Below are positions 1-10,351 of a DNA stretch of 64,000 nt, piece by piece. Each line of letters starts with the position of its first letter. Within the stretch, counting starts at the first letter, position 1. This stretch comes from Duganella fentianensis (GTDB taxonomy: Bacteria; Pseudomonadota; Gammaproteobacteria; Burkholderiales; Burkholderiaceae_D), in contig NZ_WWCL01000002.1 of assembly GCF_009857835.1 (NCBI RefSeq), positions 682,001 to 746,000 of the forward strand, written 5' to 3'. The notes below the pieces were generated by a model that saw only the letters and a program-made list of their open reading frames with translations, was not told the origin of the DNA and ran no database searches. The position numbers and the translations under genes are program-made.

Positions 1-41
1 TCATCATGGGCGAGGAAGAGGGCACGCTGGTTCACGTTTAA
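1..41 (+). CDS. pyrH: Uridylate kinase, 3' end only
   Basis: Only the last 12 codons and the TAA stop are inside the window; they read I-M-G-E-E-E-G-T-L-V-H-V, a typical betaproteobacterial UMP kinase C-terminus. The enzyme phosphorylates UMP to UDP in pyrimidine nucleotide synthesis. Position directly before frr matches the conserved rpsB-tsf-pyrH-frr order, which is the main support. The rest of the gene lies left of the window. Confidence 0.8.
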   Translation, partial: IMGEEEGTLVHV

Positions 42-83
42 AGCAAACCGTTTATACTTAATACCGAACTCAGGAGAGCAGTA

Positions 84-644
84 ATGTCCGTAGCTGACGT
101 TAAGAAAAGTGCGCAGGAGCGCATGACCAAATCGCTGGAAACCCTGCGTGCCGATCTGGCCAAGGTGCGTACCGGCCGTGCCCACACGGGTATTCTGGAC
201 CACGTCACCGTCGATTACTACGGTAATCCGACCCCGATCAATCAGGTCGCCAACCTGACGCTGGTCGATGCCCGCACCATCGGCGTGCAGCCGTTCGAAA
301 AGAAAATGGCAGCTGCCATCGAAAAAGCCATCCGTGATGCCGATCTGGGCCTGAACCCGGCCGCGCAGGGCGATGTGATCCGCGTACCGACCCCGCCGCT
401 GACCGAAGAGCGCCGCAAGGAAATGGTGAAACTGGTTAAGAGCGAAGCGGAAGATGCGAAAATTGCCGTGCGCAATATCCGTCGCGACGCCAACGAATCG
501 CTGAAAAAGCTGGTGAAAGACAAGGCCATCTCGGAAGACGACGAGCGTCGCGCCATTGATGATGTGCAGAAAGTCACCGACAAGTTCATCGCCGATGTCG
601 ACAAGATGGTGGCGGAGAAAGAGAAGGAAGTTCTGACCGTTTAA
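84..644 (+). CDS. frr: Ribosome recycling factor
   Basis: Full-length 186-residue RRF, the usual size. It acts with EF-G in the cytoplasm to split post-termination ribosomes. Family features visible are the R-T-G-R-A segment near residue 30, the central [12 protein letters not shown] stretch, and the long charged helices of the three-helix domain (R-R-K-E-M-V-K, N-I-R-R-D-A-N). An AGGAG Shine-Dalgarno stands before the ATG. It follows pyrH by 42 bp and is followed by a strong hairpin terminator, so it probably ends the translation-gene operon. Confidence 0.98.
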   Translation: MSVADVKKSAQERMTKSLETLRADLAKVRTGRAHTGILDHVTVDYYGNPTPINQVANLTLVDARTIGVQPFEKKMAAAIEKAIRDADLGLNPAAQGDVIRVPTPPLTEERRKEMVKLVKSEAEDAKIAVRNIRRDANESLKKLVKDKAISEDDERRAIDDVQKVTDKFIADVDKMVAEKEKEVLTV

Positions 645-655
645 GCGTCAGCAAG

Positions 656-728
656 GGCGCCAGCAGCGAGTCCGGGCCGGTGATGCGATCACTGGCTGCG
701 GGCGCTCTGCTGGCGTCTTGTTTTTTTT
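656..728 (+). terminator. Long hairpin terminator after frr
   Basis: The arms CGCCAGCA and TGCTGGCG enclose a further paired region whose tip is GTGAT-GCG-ATCAC; the hairpin is followed within two bases by eight T residues. This is a classical intrinsic terminator, although the stem is unusually long (about 60 nt). It separates frr from uppS, so the envelope operon should have its own promoter in roughly 729-770, where I see no convincing -35/-10 pair. Confidence 0.8.
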
Positions 729-770
729 GGCAACACCTGCAATACTTAACACTTTGGCACTGCAGTTTTC

Positions 771-1523
771 ATGAAATATACCAGTTCGACTACTGAAGTT
801 CCGGACGCGCCGGCCGTGCCACGTCACATTGCCATCATCATGGATGGCAATGGCCGCTGGGCGACCAAACGTTTTCTGCCGCGCGTCGCTGGCCACGTCA
901 AAGGCGTCGATGCCGTACGCACGGTGGTCGAATCGTGCGCCCGCAGCGGCGTGGAATACCTGACTCTATTTGCCTTCAGCTCGGAAAACTGGCGCCGCCC
1001 CGAAGAGGAAGTGTCGCTGCTGATGCGTCTGTTCGTTACGGCACTGGACCGCGAAGTTTCCAAGCTACACGCCAACAATATCCGCCTCAAAGTGGTGGGC
1101 GACCTCAGCCGCTTCGACGAGAAGCTGCAGGGCATGATCGCCGCCGCCGAGCGCAAGACGGCCAACAATACCCGCATGACCGTCACCGTGTGCGCCAACT
1201 ATGGTGGCCGCTGGGATATTATGCAGGCGATAGGCAAGATGGTGGCCGCCCATCCGGGCGCGCACGATTTCAGCGAAGAGCAGCTGGCGCCCCATCTGGC
1301 CATGGCCTACGCGCCCGAGCCGGACCTGTTCATCCGCACGGGCGGCGAACAGCGCATTTCGAATTTCCTCATGTGGCAGCTGGCTTATACGGAGCTGTTC
1401 TTTACCGATACCTACTGGCCCGACTTTAGCAAGGAAAGTCTGGATGAGGCGATTGCCTCCTACCAGCACCGCGAACGCCGCTTCGGCCGCACCGGTGCGC
1501 AACTGGCAGAGAAGACAAGCTGA
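771..1523 (+). CDS. uppS: Undecaprenyl diphosphate synthase
   Basis: 250-residue cis-prenyltransferase that condenses isopentenyl-PP units onto farnesyl-PP to give undecaprenyl-PP, the lipid carrier for peptidoglycan and O-antigen. The [12 protein letters not shown] motif with its catalytic Asp is near residue 25, F-S-S-E-N-W follows near residue 75, and the C-terminal [11 protein letters not shown] substrate-binding segment is intact. The stop overlaps the cdsA start by one base (TGATG), which indicates translational coupling. It is the first gene of the operon running to trmH. Confidence 0.98.
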   Translation: MKYTSSTTEVPDAPAVPRHIAIIMDGNGRWATKRFLPRVAGHVKGVDAVRTVVESCARSGVEYLTLFAFSSENWRRPEEEVSLLMRLFVTALDREVSKLHANNIRLKVVGDLSRFDEKLQGMIAAAERKTANNTRMTVTVCANYGGRWDIMQAIGKMVAAHPGAHDFSEEQLAPHLAMAYAPEPDLFIRTGGEQRISNFLMWQLAYTELFFTDTYWPDFSKESLDEAIASYQHRERRFGRTGAQLAEKTS

Positions 1524-2359
1524 TGCTGAAAACCCGGATTATTACGGCGGTGCTGCTGCTGGCCGTGCTGCTGCCCGTACTGTTCTCCCAGTATTTCCCT
1601 GCCGTGGCGGCGGTGGTCACGCTGTTCGTGGCCGCAGCGCTGTGGGAAGCGGCGCGCCTGTTTGGCGTGAGTGCCGCCAGGGCCAGGCTGGCCGGTGTAG
1701 CGGGCGGTGCGCTGTTCGTGCTGCTGATGCTGGTGGCCAAACCGGCTTCGGTCAATTCCCTGTACGGCGTGGCCTGTCTGCTGTGGCTGATCCGCTATGT
1801 GCCCACGCTGGGCATGGGCCTGCCACCGATGCAGGGTGGCGGCAACTGGTCGATGGCGCTCACCTTCAGCTTTGCCATCTTTGCCTGCTTCTTCGCCATC
1901 CTCGGCCTGTATCTGCAATCGCCGCTCTACCTGCTGTCCGTGATGGCGCTGGTGTGGCTGGCCGATATCGGTGCCTATTTCGCCGGCAAGGCTTTCGGCA
2001 AGCGCAAGCTGGCGCCGTCCATCTCGCCCGGTAAATCGTGGGAAGGCGCCATCGGCGGCGGCATCGCCGTGCTGCTGCTGGCCAGCGCCACCGTGCTGCT
2101 GGCACCGGCCAACCCGTGGCTGGCCGATACCTTTGCTGTCAAGCTGCAGGCCCGCTTCGGCTGGGCCATCGCCTTGCTGCTGCTGGTGGTAATCGTCGCC
2201 GCTTCCATCGTCGGCGATCTGTTCGAATCCCAACTCAAGCGCCGCGCCGGCATGAAAGACAGCAGCAATCTGCTGCCCGGCCATGGCGGTGTGCTTGATC
2301 GTATTGATGCCCTGATCCCCGTGCTGCCGCTGGCTGCGCTGATAGGCTTCTGGCTCTGA
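1523..2359 (+). CDS. cdsA: Phosphatidate cytidylyltransferase
   Basis: 278-residue multispanning inner-membrane enzyme that makes CDP-diacylglycerol from phosphatidate and CTP. It has about seven to eight hydrophobic segments and the C-terminal CTP-transferase signature (S-Q-L-K-R-R, then K-D-S-S-N-L-L-P-G-H-G-G, then D-R-I-D). The start ATG shares a base with the uppS stop. It supplies all membrane phospholipid synthesis and sits, as usual, between uppS and dxr. Confidence 0.97.
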   Translation: MLKTRIITAVLLLAVLLPVLFSQYFPAVAAVVTLFVAAALWEAARLFGVSAARARLAGVAGGALFVLLMLVAKPASVNSLYGVACLLWLIRYVPTLGMGLPPMQGGGNWSMALTFSFAIFACFFAILGLYLQSPLYLLSVMALVWLADIGAYFAGKAFGKRKLAPSISPGKSWEGAIGGGIAVLLLASATVLLAPANPWLADTFAVKLQARFGWAIALLLLVVIVAASIVGDLFESQLKRRAGMKDSSNLLPGHGGVLDRIDALIPVLPLAALIGFWL

Positions 2360-2368
2360 GAGAATAAC

Positions 2369-3562
2369 ATGCAACACATCACCATCCTTGGCGCCACCGG
2401 TTCGATCGGCGTGTCCACGCTGGACGTGCTCGCCCGTCACCCGCAGCGCTACCGTGTCTATGCACTGTCGGCGCATAGCCGGGTAGAACAACTGGCAGCC
2501 CAGTGTATCGCTTTCCGTCCGCTGCGCGCGGTAGTGGGTACGGCCGAAGCGGCCGGCCGCCTGAGCGCCTTGCTGCGTACGGCCGGCCTGAATACGGAAG
2601 TCGAGTACGGCGAAGCGGCCCTGTGCAGCATCGCCAGCGCGCCCGAAGTCGATAGCGTGATGGCGGCCATCGTCGGTGCGGCCGGTCTGGCGCCGACGCT
2701 AGCGGCCGCGCGCGCCGGTAAGAAGGTACTGCTGGCAAACAAGGAAGCGCTGGTGATGTCGGGCCAGCTGTTCATGGACGCCGTGCAGGAATCCGGCGCC
2801 GTGCTGCTGCCCATCGATAGCGAACACAATGCCATCTTCCAGTGCCTGCCTTCCGACTATGCGCGCGTGCCGGGCCAGAGCGGCGTGGCGAAAATCCTGC
2901 TGACGGCATCGGGCGGGCCTTTCCTCAACCGCGAGGTGGCGACGCTGGAAGCCGTCACGCCGGAGCAGGCCTGCAAGCACCCCAACTGGAGTATGGGCCG
3001 CAAGATTTCGGTCGATTCGGCCACCATGATGAACAAGGGTCTGGAAGTAATCGAGGCGCACTGGCTGTTCGGTGCCCCGGCCGACCAGATTGAAGTGGTG
3101 ATCCACCCGCAATCGGTGATCCATTCGATGGTGTCCTACACCGATGGTTCGGTGCTGGCGCAGCTGGGTAACCCCGATATGCGCACCCCGATAGCCCATG
3201 CGCTGGCCTATCCCGAACGCATAGCGTCCGGCGTTGGTCCGCTCGATCTGACCCAGATCGCCACACTGCAGTTCCAGCGTCCCGATTTCGAACGCTTCCC
3301 CTGTCTGGCGCTGGCTTTCGCGGCACTGCGCGCAGGCGGTACCGCGCCGGCCCTGCTGAATGCGGCCAACGAAGTGGCGGTGCAGGCCTTCCTCGATCTG
3401 CAGATCGGCTTCCGCCAGATCGACCGCGTGATCGCCCATGTGGTCGATAGCGTGCCGCACGGTGCAGCCGACAGCATAGACGCCGTGATGGCGCAGGATG
3501 CCGTGGCGCGTCAGGCGGCGCAGCGCTACATCGCAGAATTGCGCGCCGGGCAGGCAAAATGA
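2369..3562 (+). CDS. dxr: 1-deoxy-D-xylulose 5-phosphate reductoisomerase
   Basis: 397-residue MEP-pathway enzyme that converts DXP to 2-C-methyl-erythritol 4-phosphate with NADPH. The N-terminal Rossmann motif G-A-T-G-S-I-G begins at residue 8; [17 protein letters not shown] (metal site) and the loop [11 protein letters not shown] are all present. It starts 9 bp after cdsA and overlaps rseP by four bases (ATGA). It feeds isopentenyl-PP to UppS encoded upstream. Confidence 0.98.
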   Translation: MQHITILGATGSIGVSTLDVLARHPQRYRVYALSAHSRVEQLAAQCIAFRPLRAVVGTAEAAGRLSALLRTAGLNTEVEYGEAALCSIASAPEVDSVMAAIVGAAGLAPTLAAARAGKKVLLANKEALVMSGQLFMDAVQESGAVLLPIDSEHNAIFQCLPSDYARVPGQSGVAKILLTASGGPFLNREVATLEAVTPEQACKHPNWSMGRKISVDSATMMNKGLEVIEAHWLFGAPADQIEVVIHPQSVIHSMVSYTDGSVLAQLGNPDMRTPIAHALAYPERIASGVGPLDLTQIATLQFQRPDFERFPCLALAFAALRAGGTAPALLNAANEVAVQAFLDLQIGFRQIDRVIAHVVDSVPHGAADSIDAVMAQDAVARQAAQRYIAELRAGQAK

Positions 3563-4971
3563 ACCTGCTGCAGACCGTACTGGCGTTCATCATTTGCCTC
3601 GGGACTCTGATCACGATCCATGAGCTGGGGCACTATCTGGTGGCGCGCTGGTGCGGTGTCAAAGTACTGCGCTTCTCGGTCGGCATGGGCAAGGTGATCT
3701 GGTCGCGCCGCTATGGTCCCGATCAGACGGAATGGGTGGTTTCGGCTTTGCCGCTGGGCGGCTACGTCAAGATGCTCGATGCGCGCGAAGGTAATCTGGA
3801 TGGTCTGCCGGAATCCGAGCTGGCGCGCGAATTCACCCGCCAGAGTGTATGGAAGCGTATCGCCATCGTGGCCGCCGGCCCGCTGGCCAACTTCCTGCTG
3901 GCCATCGTGCTGTTTGCCGGCCTGTATATGGTCGGCGTGCAGGAACCTACCAGCAAGGTCAGTGTGCAGCCCAGCGTGGGCGAAAGCAAAGGTGCCGGTG
4001 CCGCCTGGGTGGCCGGCGTGCGCAGCGGTGACCTGATCACGGCCGTCAATGGCCATGCCGTGATCTCGTGGTCGGAGCTGCGCTGGGAACTGATACAGGG
4101 CGTGATCAACCGTAGCGACGTGCAGCTGTCGGTGGAGCGGGCAGGGCAGGGCCATTACAACTTCGTGCTGCCGGCCGTGCTGCTGGCCGGCCTCGATGTG
4201 GAAGGTGATGTCACGGGCGATCTCGGGCTGGGTATGGCCCGCCCGCTGCCCGTGGTGCAGCAGGTGATTGCCGGCGGTCCTGCCGCCCGTGCCGGTCTGC
4301 AGGTGGGCGATCTGTTGCTGGCGGTGGATGACACGCCGGTGGCTGACGGCATCGCCTTTATCGAAATTATCCGTGGTGCGGCCGGCCGCACCGTGCAGGT
4401 GCAGGTGCGCCGCGCCAGTCAGGAGCTGACGCTGGCCGTGGTGCCGCAGGGCGAGCAGGTGCCAGCAGCGCAGATGGCGGGCAAAGACGCCAAGGGCGGC
4501 AAAGCTCAAGGAACTGTAACAGTCGGTAAGATCAGCGCCTACATCGCGCTGGCGCCGGATATGATCAAAGTGGCGTCGTCGCCTCCTGCTGCGGTAGGCA
4601 AAGCCGTGCAGCGCGTATGGGAAACGTCGGCAATGTCGGTCAAAATGGTGGGAAAAATGCTGATCGGCGAAGCTTCGCTGAAAAATGTCACCGGCCCGCT
4701 GACCATCGCCGACTATGCCGGCCAGACCGCAAGGGCGGGGGTTGCCAGCTATCTGAGCTTCATCGCCTTCATCAGCATCAGTTTAGGGGTGATGAATTTG
4801 CTACCGATTCCCGTTCTAGATGGGGGGCATTTGCTGTATTATTCGCTGGAAGTTTTAACTGGGCGCTCTGTGCCGGAGCGTTTTGGTGAGATTGCGCAGC
4901 GTTTCGGCATAGGCCTGTTGCTGACTTTAATGCTGCTGGCGGTGTTTAACGACGTTGTGCGATTGCTGTAA
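3559..4971 (+). CDS. rseP: RIP zinc metalloprotease RseP
   Basis: 470-residue site-2 protease of the inner membrane. H-E-L-G-H lies at residues 22-26 in the first membrane helix; the third metal ligand is in the [12 protein letters not shown] segment near the C-terminus. Two PDZ-like regions lie between (around residues 110-200 and 220-290). The known role is intramembrane cleavage of the anti-sigma factor RseA and clearance of signal-peptide remnants. Its start overlaps the dxr stop (ATGA), and bamA follows after 80 bp. Confidence 0.97.
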   Translation: MNLLQTVLAFIICLGTLITIHELGHYLVARWCGVKVLRFSVGMGKVIWSRRYGPDQTEWVVSALPLGGYVKMLDAREGNLDGLPESELAREFTRQSVWKRIAIVAAGPLANFLLAIVLFAGLYMVGVQEPTSKVSVQPSVGESKGAGAAWVAGVRSGDLITAVNGHAVISWSELRWELIQGVINRSDVQLSVERAGQGHYNFVLPAVLLAGLDVEGDVTGDLGLGMARPLPVVQQVIAGGPAARAGLQVGDLLLAVDDTPVADGIAFIEIIRGAAGRTVQVQVRRASQELTLAVVPQGEQVPAAQMAGKDAKGGKAQGTVTVGKISAYIALAPDMIKVASSPPAAVGKAVQRVWETSAMSVKMVGKMLIGEASLKNVTGPLTIADYAGQTARAGVASYLSFIAFISISLGVMNLLPIPVLDGGHLLYYSLEVLTGRSVPERFGEIAQRFGIGLLLTLMLLAVFNDVVRLL

Positions 4972-5051
4972 CTTGAGTTGTAGCAGAGAGCTGTGTGAGC
5001 TGTGCGCTGTGTATAAGCAGCGTAGTTCGTTGATTAGCCATTGAATACCCA

Positions 5052-7388
5052 ATGAAATTATATTCTGACCGTATTACTTCATCCCCGTTTCGCCGCAGCC
5101 TGATAGGCGCTGCAGTTCTGGCGCTGTGCGCCGGCAGTGCCATGGCTATCGAGCCCTTCGTCGTCAAGGATATCCGCGTCGAAGGCATCCAGCGTACGGA
5201 AGCCGGTACGGTTTTCAGCTATCTGCCAGTGCGGGTAGGCGAGACCTTCAACGACGATAAAGGCGTGGCCGCCATCAAGGCGCTGTATGCCACCTCCTTC
5301 TTCAAGGACGTGAAACTGGAACGCGACGGCGACGTGCTGGTCGTACTGGTAGAAGAACGTCCGGCCATCTCCAAAGTGGAGTTCACCGGCACCAAGGAAT
5401 TCGAGAAAGACACGCTGGTCAAGGCGCTGAAAGATATCGGCGTGGGCGAGACCAAGATTTTCGACAAGGCTTCGGTCGACCGCGCCGAGCAGGAGCTCAA
5501 GCGCCAGTACCTGTCGCATGGCCTGTACGGCGTGAAGATCGTCACTACCGTGACGCCGATCGAACGTAACCGCGTCAACATTACCTTCGCCGTGGACGAA
5601 GGCGAAATCGCCAAGATCAAACAGATCAACATCGTCGGCAACAAGGTTTTCAGCGACAAGGAACTGAAAGACGAACTGGCCCTGAATACGGGCGGCTGGT
5701 TCAGCTGGTACACCAAGTCCGACCAGTATTCCAAGACCAAGCTGACCGGCGATATCGAGTCGCTCAAGTCCTACTATCTGAACCGCGGCTATATCGAGAT
5801 GCAGATCGATTCGACGCAGGTGTCGATTACGCCGGACAAGAAGGATATCTACATCACCATCAACATCACCGAAGGCCAGAAGTACACGGTCAACGCTGTC
5901 AAGTTCGAAGGCGAGACCTTCGGCCGCGAAGAAGAACTGCGTTCGCTGGTGCTGCTGCGCAAAGGCGAGACCTATTCGGGCGAACGCCTGACAGCCACCA
6001 ACAAGCTGATCTCCGACCGCTTGGGCACCTTCGGCTACGCTTTTGCCAACGTCAACGCCAACCCTGATATCGACCGCGAAAAACGCGAGGTATCGTTTAC
6101 CTTCTTTATCGATCCGGGCAAGCGCGCCTACGTGCGCCACATGAATATCGCCGGTAACACTACCACCCGCGATGAAGTGATCCGCCGCGAGTTCCGCCAG
6201 TTCGAATCGTCGTGGTACGACGCCAACAAGATCAAGCTGTCGCGTGATCGTGTCGACCGTCTGGGCTACTTCAAGGACGTGACGGTGGATACGCCGGAAG
6301 CGCAAGGCACTTCCGATCAGGTGGATGTCAACCTGACCGTGGTGGAAAAACCGACCGGTAACTTCCAGATCGGTGGCGCTTTCTCCCAGTCGGAGAAATT
6401 CTCCTTCCAGGCCGCCATCCAGCAGGCTAACTTTGCCGGTTCCGGTACCACCGTCGGCATCGAACTGAATACCTCGAAATACAGCCGCACCGTCTCGTTC
6501 TCGCAGACCGACCCATACTACACCGATGACGGTGTGTCGCGTTCGTACGAAGTGTATATGCGTACCCAGCAGCCGCCGGCGCTGAACATCGGTAGCTACA
6601 CCATCCGCCAGCAGGGCGGCCGTATCAGCTACGGTGTGCCGTTCTCGGAAGTCGATACGGTGTTCTTCGGTATCGGTCTGGAGCGCTCGCGCATCACCAC
6701 CGACCTGACTTCGCCGACCCGCTTCCGCGAATACGTCACCAGCGTGACGGGTAGCCCTGATGGTACCGGTACCGCCCAGACCCACGCGGTGCCGCTGACG
6801 GCCGCCTGGGCGCGCGACAGCCGCGATTCTGCTCTGACGCCGACGGTAGGCCGCTACCAGCGTGCCAATCTGGAGGTCGATCTGGTAGGCCAGCAGCAGT
6901 ACTTCCGTGCCGTGTACGAGCACCAGTGGTATAAGCCGCTGTTCTGGAATATCACGCTGGCTCTGAAGGGCGAGATCGATTACGGCCACGGTCTGCGTAA
7001 CAGCAAATACCCTGTGTTCAAGAACTTCTACGGCGGCGGTATCGGTTCCGTGCGCGGCTACCTGAGTTCCTCGCTGGGTGCGGTCGATCCTTACTACTTC
7101 GATGCGCTGGGCGGTGCTTCGCGTCTGATCGGTAACGCCGAGCTGCAGATGCCGTTCCCCGGTTCGGGCAAGGACCGCAGCCTGCGCTGGTTCGGTTTCG
7201 TCGATTCGGGCCAGGTGTATCAGGAAGGCCAGAAAATGCGCGCCTCCGAGCTGCGCTATTCTACCGGTCTGGGTATCAGCTGGATTTCCCCGGTGGGTCC
7301 GCTGAGATTGAGTTATGCTAAGCCTCTCAACGCCAAACCGGGCGACCGGCTGGAGCGTTTCCAGTTCCAGATGGGCGGCGGCTTCTAA
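5052..7388 (+). CDS. bamA: Outer membrane protein assembly factor BamA
   Basis: 778-residue Omp85 protein, the core of the BAM complex that inserts beta-barrels in the outer membrane. It has an N-terminal signal peptide (about residues 1-32, ending A-G-S-A-M-A), five POTRA repeats to about residue 430, and a C-terminal 16-strand barrel. The conserved V-R-G-Y loop motif is present and the chain ends in an aromatic residue (G-G-G-F). The TTG-started skp follows, whose product delivers unfolded outer-membrane proteins to it. Confidence 0.98.
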   Translation: MKLYSDRITSSPFRRSLIGAAVLALCAGSAMAIEPFVVKDIRVEGIQRTEAGTVFSYLPVRVGETFNDDKGVAAIKALYATSFFKDVKLERDGDVLVVLVEERPAISKVEFTGTKEFEKDTLVKALKDIGVGETKIFDKASVDRAEQELKRQYLSHGLYGVKIVTTVTPIERNRVNITFAVDEGEIAKIKQINIVGNKVFSDKELKDELALNTGGWFSWYTKSDQYSKTKLTGDIESLKSYYLNRGYIEMQIDSTQVSITPDKKDIYITINITEGQKYTVNAVKFEGETFGREEELRSLVLLRKGETYSGERLTATNKLISDRLGTFGYAFANVNANPDIDREKREVSFTFFIDPGKRAYVRHMNIAGNTTTRDEVIRREFRQFESSWYDANKIKLSRDRVDRLGYFKDVTVDTPEAQGTSDQVDVNLTVVEKPTGNFQIGGAFSQSEKFSFQAAIQQANFAGSGTTVGIELNTSKYSRTVSFSQTDPYYTDDGVSRSYEVYMRTQQPPALNIGSYTIRQQGGRISYGVPFSEVDTVFFGIGLERSRITTDLTSPTRFREYVTSVTGSPDGTGTAQTHAVPLTAAWARDSRDSALTPTVGRYQRANLEVDLVGQQQYFRAVYEHQWYKPLFWNITLALKGEIDYGHGLRNSKYPVFKNFYGGGIGSVRGYLSSSLGAVDPYYFDALGGASRLIGNAELQMPFPGSGKDRSLRWFGFVDSGQVYQEGQKMRASELRYSTGLGISWISPVGPLRLSYAKPLNAKPGDRLERFQFQMGGGF

Positions 7389-7443
7389 GCTGGCCCGCAG
7401 GCGAGCTGCTAGCTGGTATTGAAAATTACTTCGGAGAAATAAG

Positions 7444-7968
7444 TTGAAGACTCTGTCCGCTAACCTGACCAAATCTCTTGCCGTGCTCGCACTGGGCTGC
7501 TGTGCATGGGCGCCGGTGCAGGCCCAGACTTCCGTGTCGCGCATTGCGTGGCTCAGTCCTGAGCGCATCTACAACGAGTCCAAGCTGGCCAAGCTGGCCG
7601 GCGAGAAGCTGCAGGAAGAATTCAAGAGCCGCGAAAAAGCCATGACCGATATGGCCATGCGCCTCAAGGCCGCCTCCGAGAAGCTGGAAAAGGATATGCC
7701 GGCGCTGGCCGAAACCGACCGCGTCAAGCGCCAGCGCGATGTGTTCGAGCTGGATAAGGAATACCAGCGCCGCCAGCGCGAATTCCGCGAAGACCTGAAC
7801 CAGCGCACCAACGAGGAGCGCCAGGCCATTTCGGAAAAAGCCACCAAGATCATCAAGCAGATGGCCACGGTGGAAGGCTTCGATATCGTGCTGCAGGACG
7901 CCGTCTGGGCCAGCCCGCGCATCGATATCACCGATAAAGTGCTGGCTGCACTCGATAAAGATAAATAA
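7444..7968 (+). CDS. skp: Periplasmic chaperone Skp/OmpH (TTG start)
   Basis: 174-residue secreted chaperone: signal peptide ending V-Q-A-Q (about residue 28), a short core strand (V-S-R-I-A-W-L-S), then long charged coiled-coil arms rich in K, E and R from about residue 45 to 130. This is the OmpH family layout; it holds outer-membrane proteins in soluble form for BamA. No ATG is available; the TTG at 7444 is backed by a GGAG Shine-Dalgarno eight bases upstream. It lies between bamA and lpxD as in most beta- and gammaproteobacteria. Confidence 0.95.
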   Translation: MKTLSANLTKSLAVLALGCCAWAPVQAQTSVSRIAWLSPERIYNESKLAKLAGEKLQEEFKSREKAMTDMAMRLKAASEKLEKDMPALAETDRVKRQRDVFELDKEYQRRQREFREDLNQRTNEERQAISEKATKIIKQMATVEGFDIVLQDAVWASPRIDITDKVLAALDKDK

Positions 7969-7989
7969 TTCAACAGATTGGACCACCCG

Positions 7990-9051
7990 ATGGGCACTCG
8001 ACTAGGGCAATTGGTCGAACGCCTCGGCGGTCAGTTGATGGGCGATGCCAACCTCGAAGTGGATGGCATCGCACCATTGGCAGACGCCAGCGCTTCGCAC
8101 ATCAGCTTCCTCAGCAACAGCAAATTGCGCGCACAGGCGCTGCAAAGCCAGGCGGCGGCACTGATCGTGTCGGCTGCCGATCAGGCCTTCATCAGCGCCG
8201 GTTTTTCCGGTGCGCTGATCGTCACCAATAATCCGTATGTGTATTTCGCCCGTGCGGCGCAGTATTTCGAGTCGCTGACGGCACTGGTGCCGCAGCCAGG
8301 AGTGCATGCCAGTGCCGTGGTGGCCGAGGATGCCCAGGTGGCCGCCAGCGCCCACATCGGCGCGCGCGTGGTGATCGAAAGCGGCGCGGTGATCGGCGAG
8401 AACGTCGTGATCGACGCCGGCTGCTACATTGGCCGCGAGGCCGTCATCGGCGCCGAGACCCACCTGTTCGCCAACGTAACCTTCCACGCCAAGTGCGTAA
8501 TCGGTCAGCGCGGCATCATCCACTCCGGCGCCGTGATCGGCACGGACGGTTTTGGTTTCGCCAACGAGGGCGGGGTTTACATCAAGATTCCGCAAACCGG
8601 CAGGGTAGTGATAGGCGACGATGTGGACATCGGCGCCAACACCACCATCGACCGTGGTGCACTGGCCGACACCATCATCGAAGATGGCGTCAAGCTGGAT
8701 AACCAGATCCAGATCGGCCACAACTGCCATATCGGCGCGCACACGGCCATGGCCGGCTGCGTCGGCGTGGCCGGCAGCGCCAGGATAGGCAAGTACTGTA
8801 CTTTCGGCGGCGCCGCCATGGTACTGGGGCACTTGACCATCGTGGATAAAGTACACGTAGGATCGGGCAGCATGGTATCGCGCTCCATCCTTGAACCTGG
8901 CCAGTACACGGGCTTCTACCCGCTGGCCAAAAACAGCGAATGGGAAAAATCGGCGGTCATCGTGCGCAATCTGTCGACGATGCGCGATAAAATCCGCGCG
9001 CTGGAAAAAACAATTAAAACATTGACGAATCAGGACGAGAAAACATTATGA
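7990..9051 (+). CDS. lpxD: UDP-3-O-(3-hydroxyacyl)glucosamine N-acyltransferase
   Basis: 353-residue third enzyme of lipid A synthesis, which adds the N-linked hydroxyacyl chain to UDP-3-O-acyl-GlcN. It has the N-terminal uridine-binding domain followed by a left-handed beta-helix of hexapeptide repeats (about residues 100-300) and a C-terminal helix. The catalytic His lies in the A-N-V-T-F-H-A-K-C region. The ATG at 7990 (M-G-T-R-L-G-Q-L) fits family starts; an in-frame TTG at 7978 would add four residues. It overlaps fabZ by four bases. Confidence 0.95.
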   Translation: MGTRLGQLVERLGGQLMGDANLEVDGIAPLADASASHISFLSNSKLRAQALQSQAAALIVSAADQAFISAGFSGALIVTNNPYVYFARAAQYFESLTALVPQPGVHASAVVAEDAQVAASAHIGARVVIESGAVIGENVVIDAGCYIGREAVIGAETHLFANVTFHAKCVIGQRGIIHSGAVIGTDGFGFANEGGVYIKIPQTGRVVIGDDVDIGANTTIDRGALADTIIEDGVKLDNQIQIGHNCHIGAHTAMAGCVGVAGSARIGKYCTFGGAAMVLGHLTIVDKVHVGSGSMVSRSILEPGQYTGFYPLAKNSEWEKSAVIVRNLSTMRDKIRALEKTIKTLTNQDEKTL

Positions 9052-9560
9052 CTACGAACACCCCGGTAAGCTCCGAGTCCACCTGCACCAAGAAGTGCCT
9101 GGACATCCACACCATCAAACAGTACCTGCCACACCGCTACCCGCTGCTGCTGGTAGACCGCGTGCTGGACTGGGAGTCGGGCAAGAGCATTACCGCTATC
9201 AAGAACGTCACCGTCAATGAAGAGTTCTTCAACGGCCATTTCCCGCACAAGCCAGTAATGCCGGGCGTGCTGATGATCGAAGCGATGGCGCAGACCGCTG
9301 CCATTCTGTCCTTCCTGACCATGGATATCAAACCGGACGAGAACTCGGTGGTGTACTTCGTCGGTATCGATAACGCCCGCTTCAAGCGTCCGGTGGAACC
9401 GGGTGATCAGCTGGTGATGAACGTGGAAATCCTGCGCGTCTCGCGCGGCATCTGGAAATACAAGGCGGTAGGTTCGGTCGACGGCCAGACCGCCGTGGAA
9501 GCAGAACTGATGTGCACCATCCGCAGCGCCACCGACGCTAGCCAGCCAGCCGGGAAGTAA
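9048..9560 (+). CDS. fabZ: 3-hydroxyacyl-ACP dehydratase FabZ
   Basis: 170-residue hot-dog-fold dehydratase that removes water from 3-hydroxyacyl-ACP in fatty acid elongation, competing with LpxA/LpxD for the same acyl-ACP pool. The catalytic His is in [13 protein letters not shown] and the Glu follows in L-M-I-E-A-M-A-Q. About 17 residues at the N-terminus (before [13 protein letters not shown]) extend beyond the common family start. Start overlaps the lpxD stop (ATGA). Confidence 0.97.
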   Translation: MTTNTPVSSESTCTKKCLDIHTIKQYLPHRYPLLLVDRVLDWESGKSITAIKNVTVNEEFFNGHFPHKPVMPGVLMIEAMAQTAAILSFLTMDIKPDENSVVYFVGIDNARFKRPVEPGDQLVMNVEILRVSRGIWKYKAVGSVDGQTAVEAELMCTIRSATDASQPAGK

Positions 9561-9562
9561 TC

Positions 9563-10351
9563 ATGGCCAAGATCCATGCAACCGCCATCGTCGACAGCAA
9601 GGCCCAGCTCGACGATAGCGTTGAAATCGGCCCTTACTCGGTGATCGGCCCGAATGTGGTGATCGGTGCGCGCACCGTGGTGGGCCCTCATGTGGTCATC
9701 GAGGGCAATACCACCATAGGCTGCGATAACAAGTTCTTCCAGTTCTCCTCCATAGGCGCTGCGCCGCAGGACAAGAAATGGAATGGCGAACCGACCCGTC
9801 TGACCATAGGCGACCGTAACACCATCCGCGAATTCTGTACCTTCAACACGGGGACGGTGCAGGACAAGGGCGTGACCTCGCTGGGTAACGATAACTGGAT
9901 TTCCGCCTACGTGCATCTGGCGCACGACTGTCAGGTGGGCAGCAACACCATCTTCTCGAACAATGCGCAGATCGCCGGTCACGTCGAGATCGGCGACTGG
10001 GTGATCATGAGCGGCTTCGCCAATGTGCACCAGTTCTGCAAGATCGGTGCGCATGCCTTCGTCGGCATGAGCACTTCGCTGACCCAGGATGTGCCGCCGT
10101 TCGTGCTGCTGAACGGGAATCCGGCCCAGGCCCACGGCGTGAATATCGAAGGTCTGAAACGGCGCGGCTTCACGCGCGAGCAGATCAACGGCATCCGCAC
10201 TGCCTATAAGCTGATCTACCGTTCCGGCCTGACGCTGGAAGAGGCCAAGACGGCGTTGCTGGCAGAAGAAAGCGCCCATCCAGCGGCGGCCGATCAGATC
10301 CGTGCCATGCGCGAGTTCCTCGGTACGGCCACTCGTGGCATCGTCCGCTGA
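9563..10351 (+). CDS. lpxA: UDP-N-acetylglucosamine acyltransferase
   Basis: 262-residue cytoplasmic trimeric enzyme for the first step of lipid A synthesis (3-O-acylation of UDP-GlcNAc). It is built from hexapeptide repeats (I-G-P-Y-S-V-I-G-P-N-V-V-I-G) forming the left-handed beta-helix. The catalytic His lies in the V-H-L-A-H-D-C segment near residue 120, and the C-terminal helical domain is complete. It begins two bases after the fabZ stop. Confidence 0.98.
   Translation: MAKIHATAIVDSKAQLDDSVEIGPYSVIGPNVVIGARTVVGPHVVIEGNTTIGCDNKFFQFSSIGAAPQDKKWNGEPTRLTIGDRNTIREFCTFNTGTVQDKGVTSLGNDNWISAYVHLAHDCQVGSNTIFSNNAQIAGHVEIGDWVIMSGFANVHQFCKIGAHAFVGMSTSLTQDVPPFVLLNGNPAQAHGVNIEGLKRRGFTREQINGIRTAYKLIYRSGLTLEEAKTALLAEESAHPAAADQIRAMREFLGTATRGIVR

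Noticed and set aside
5079..7568. 829-codon open frame antisense to bamA and skp
   Set aside because: It is a codon-position shadow of GC-rich genes; the translation is low-complexity His/Asp/Arg-rich text, and bamA on the other strand is unmistakable.
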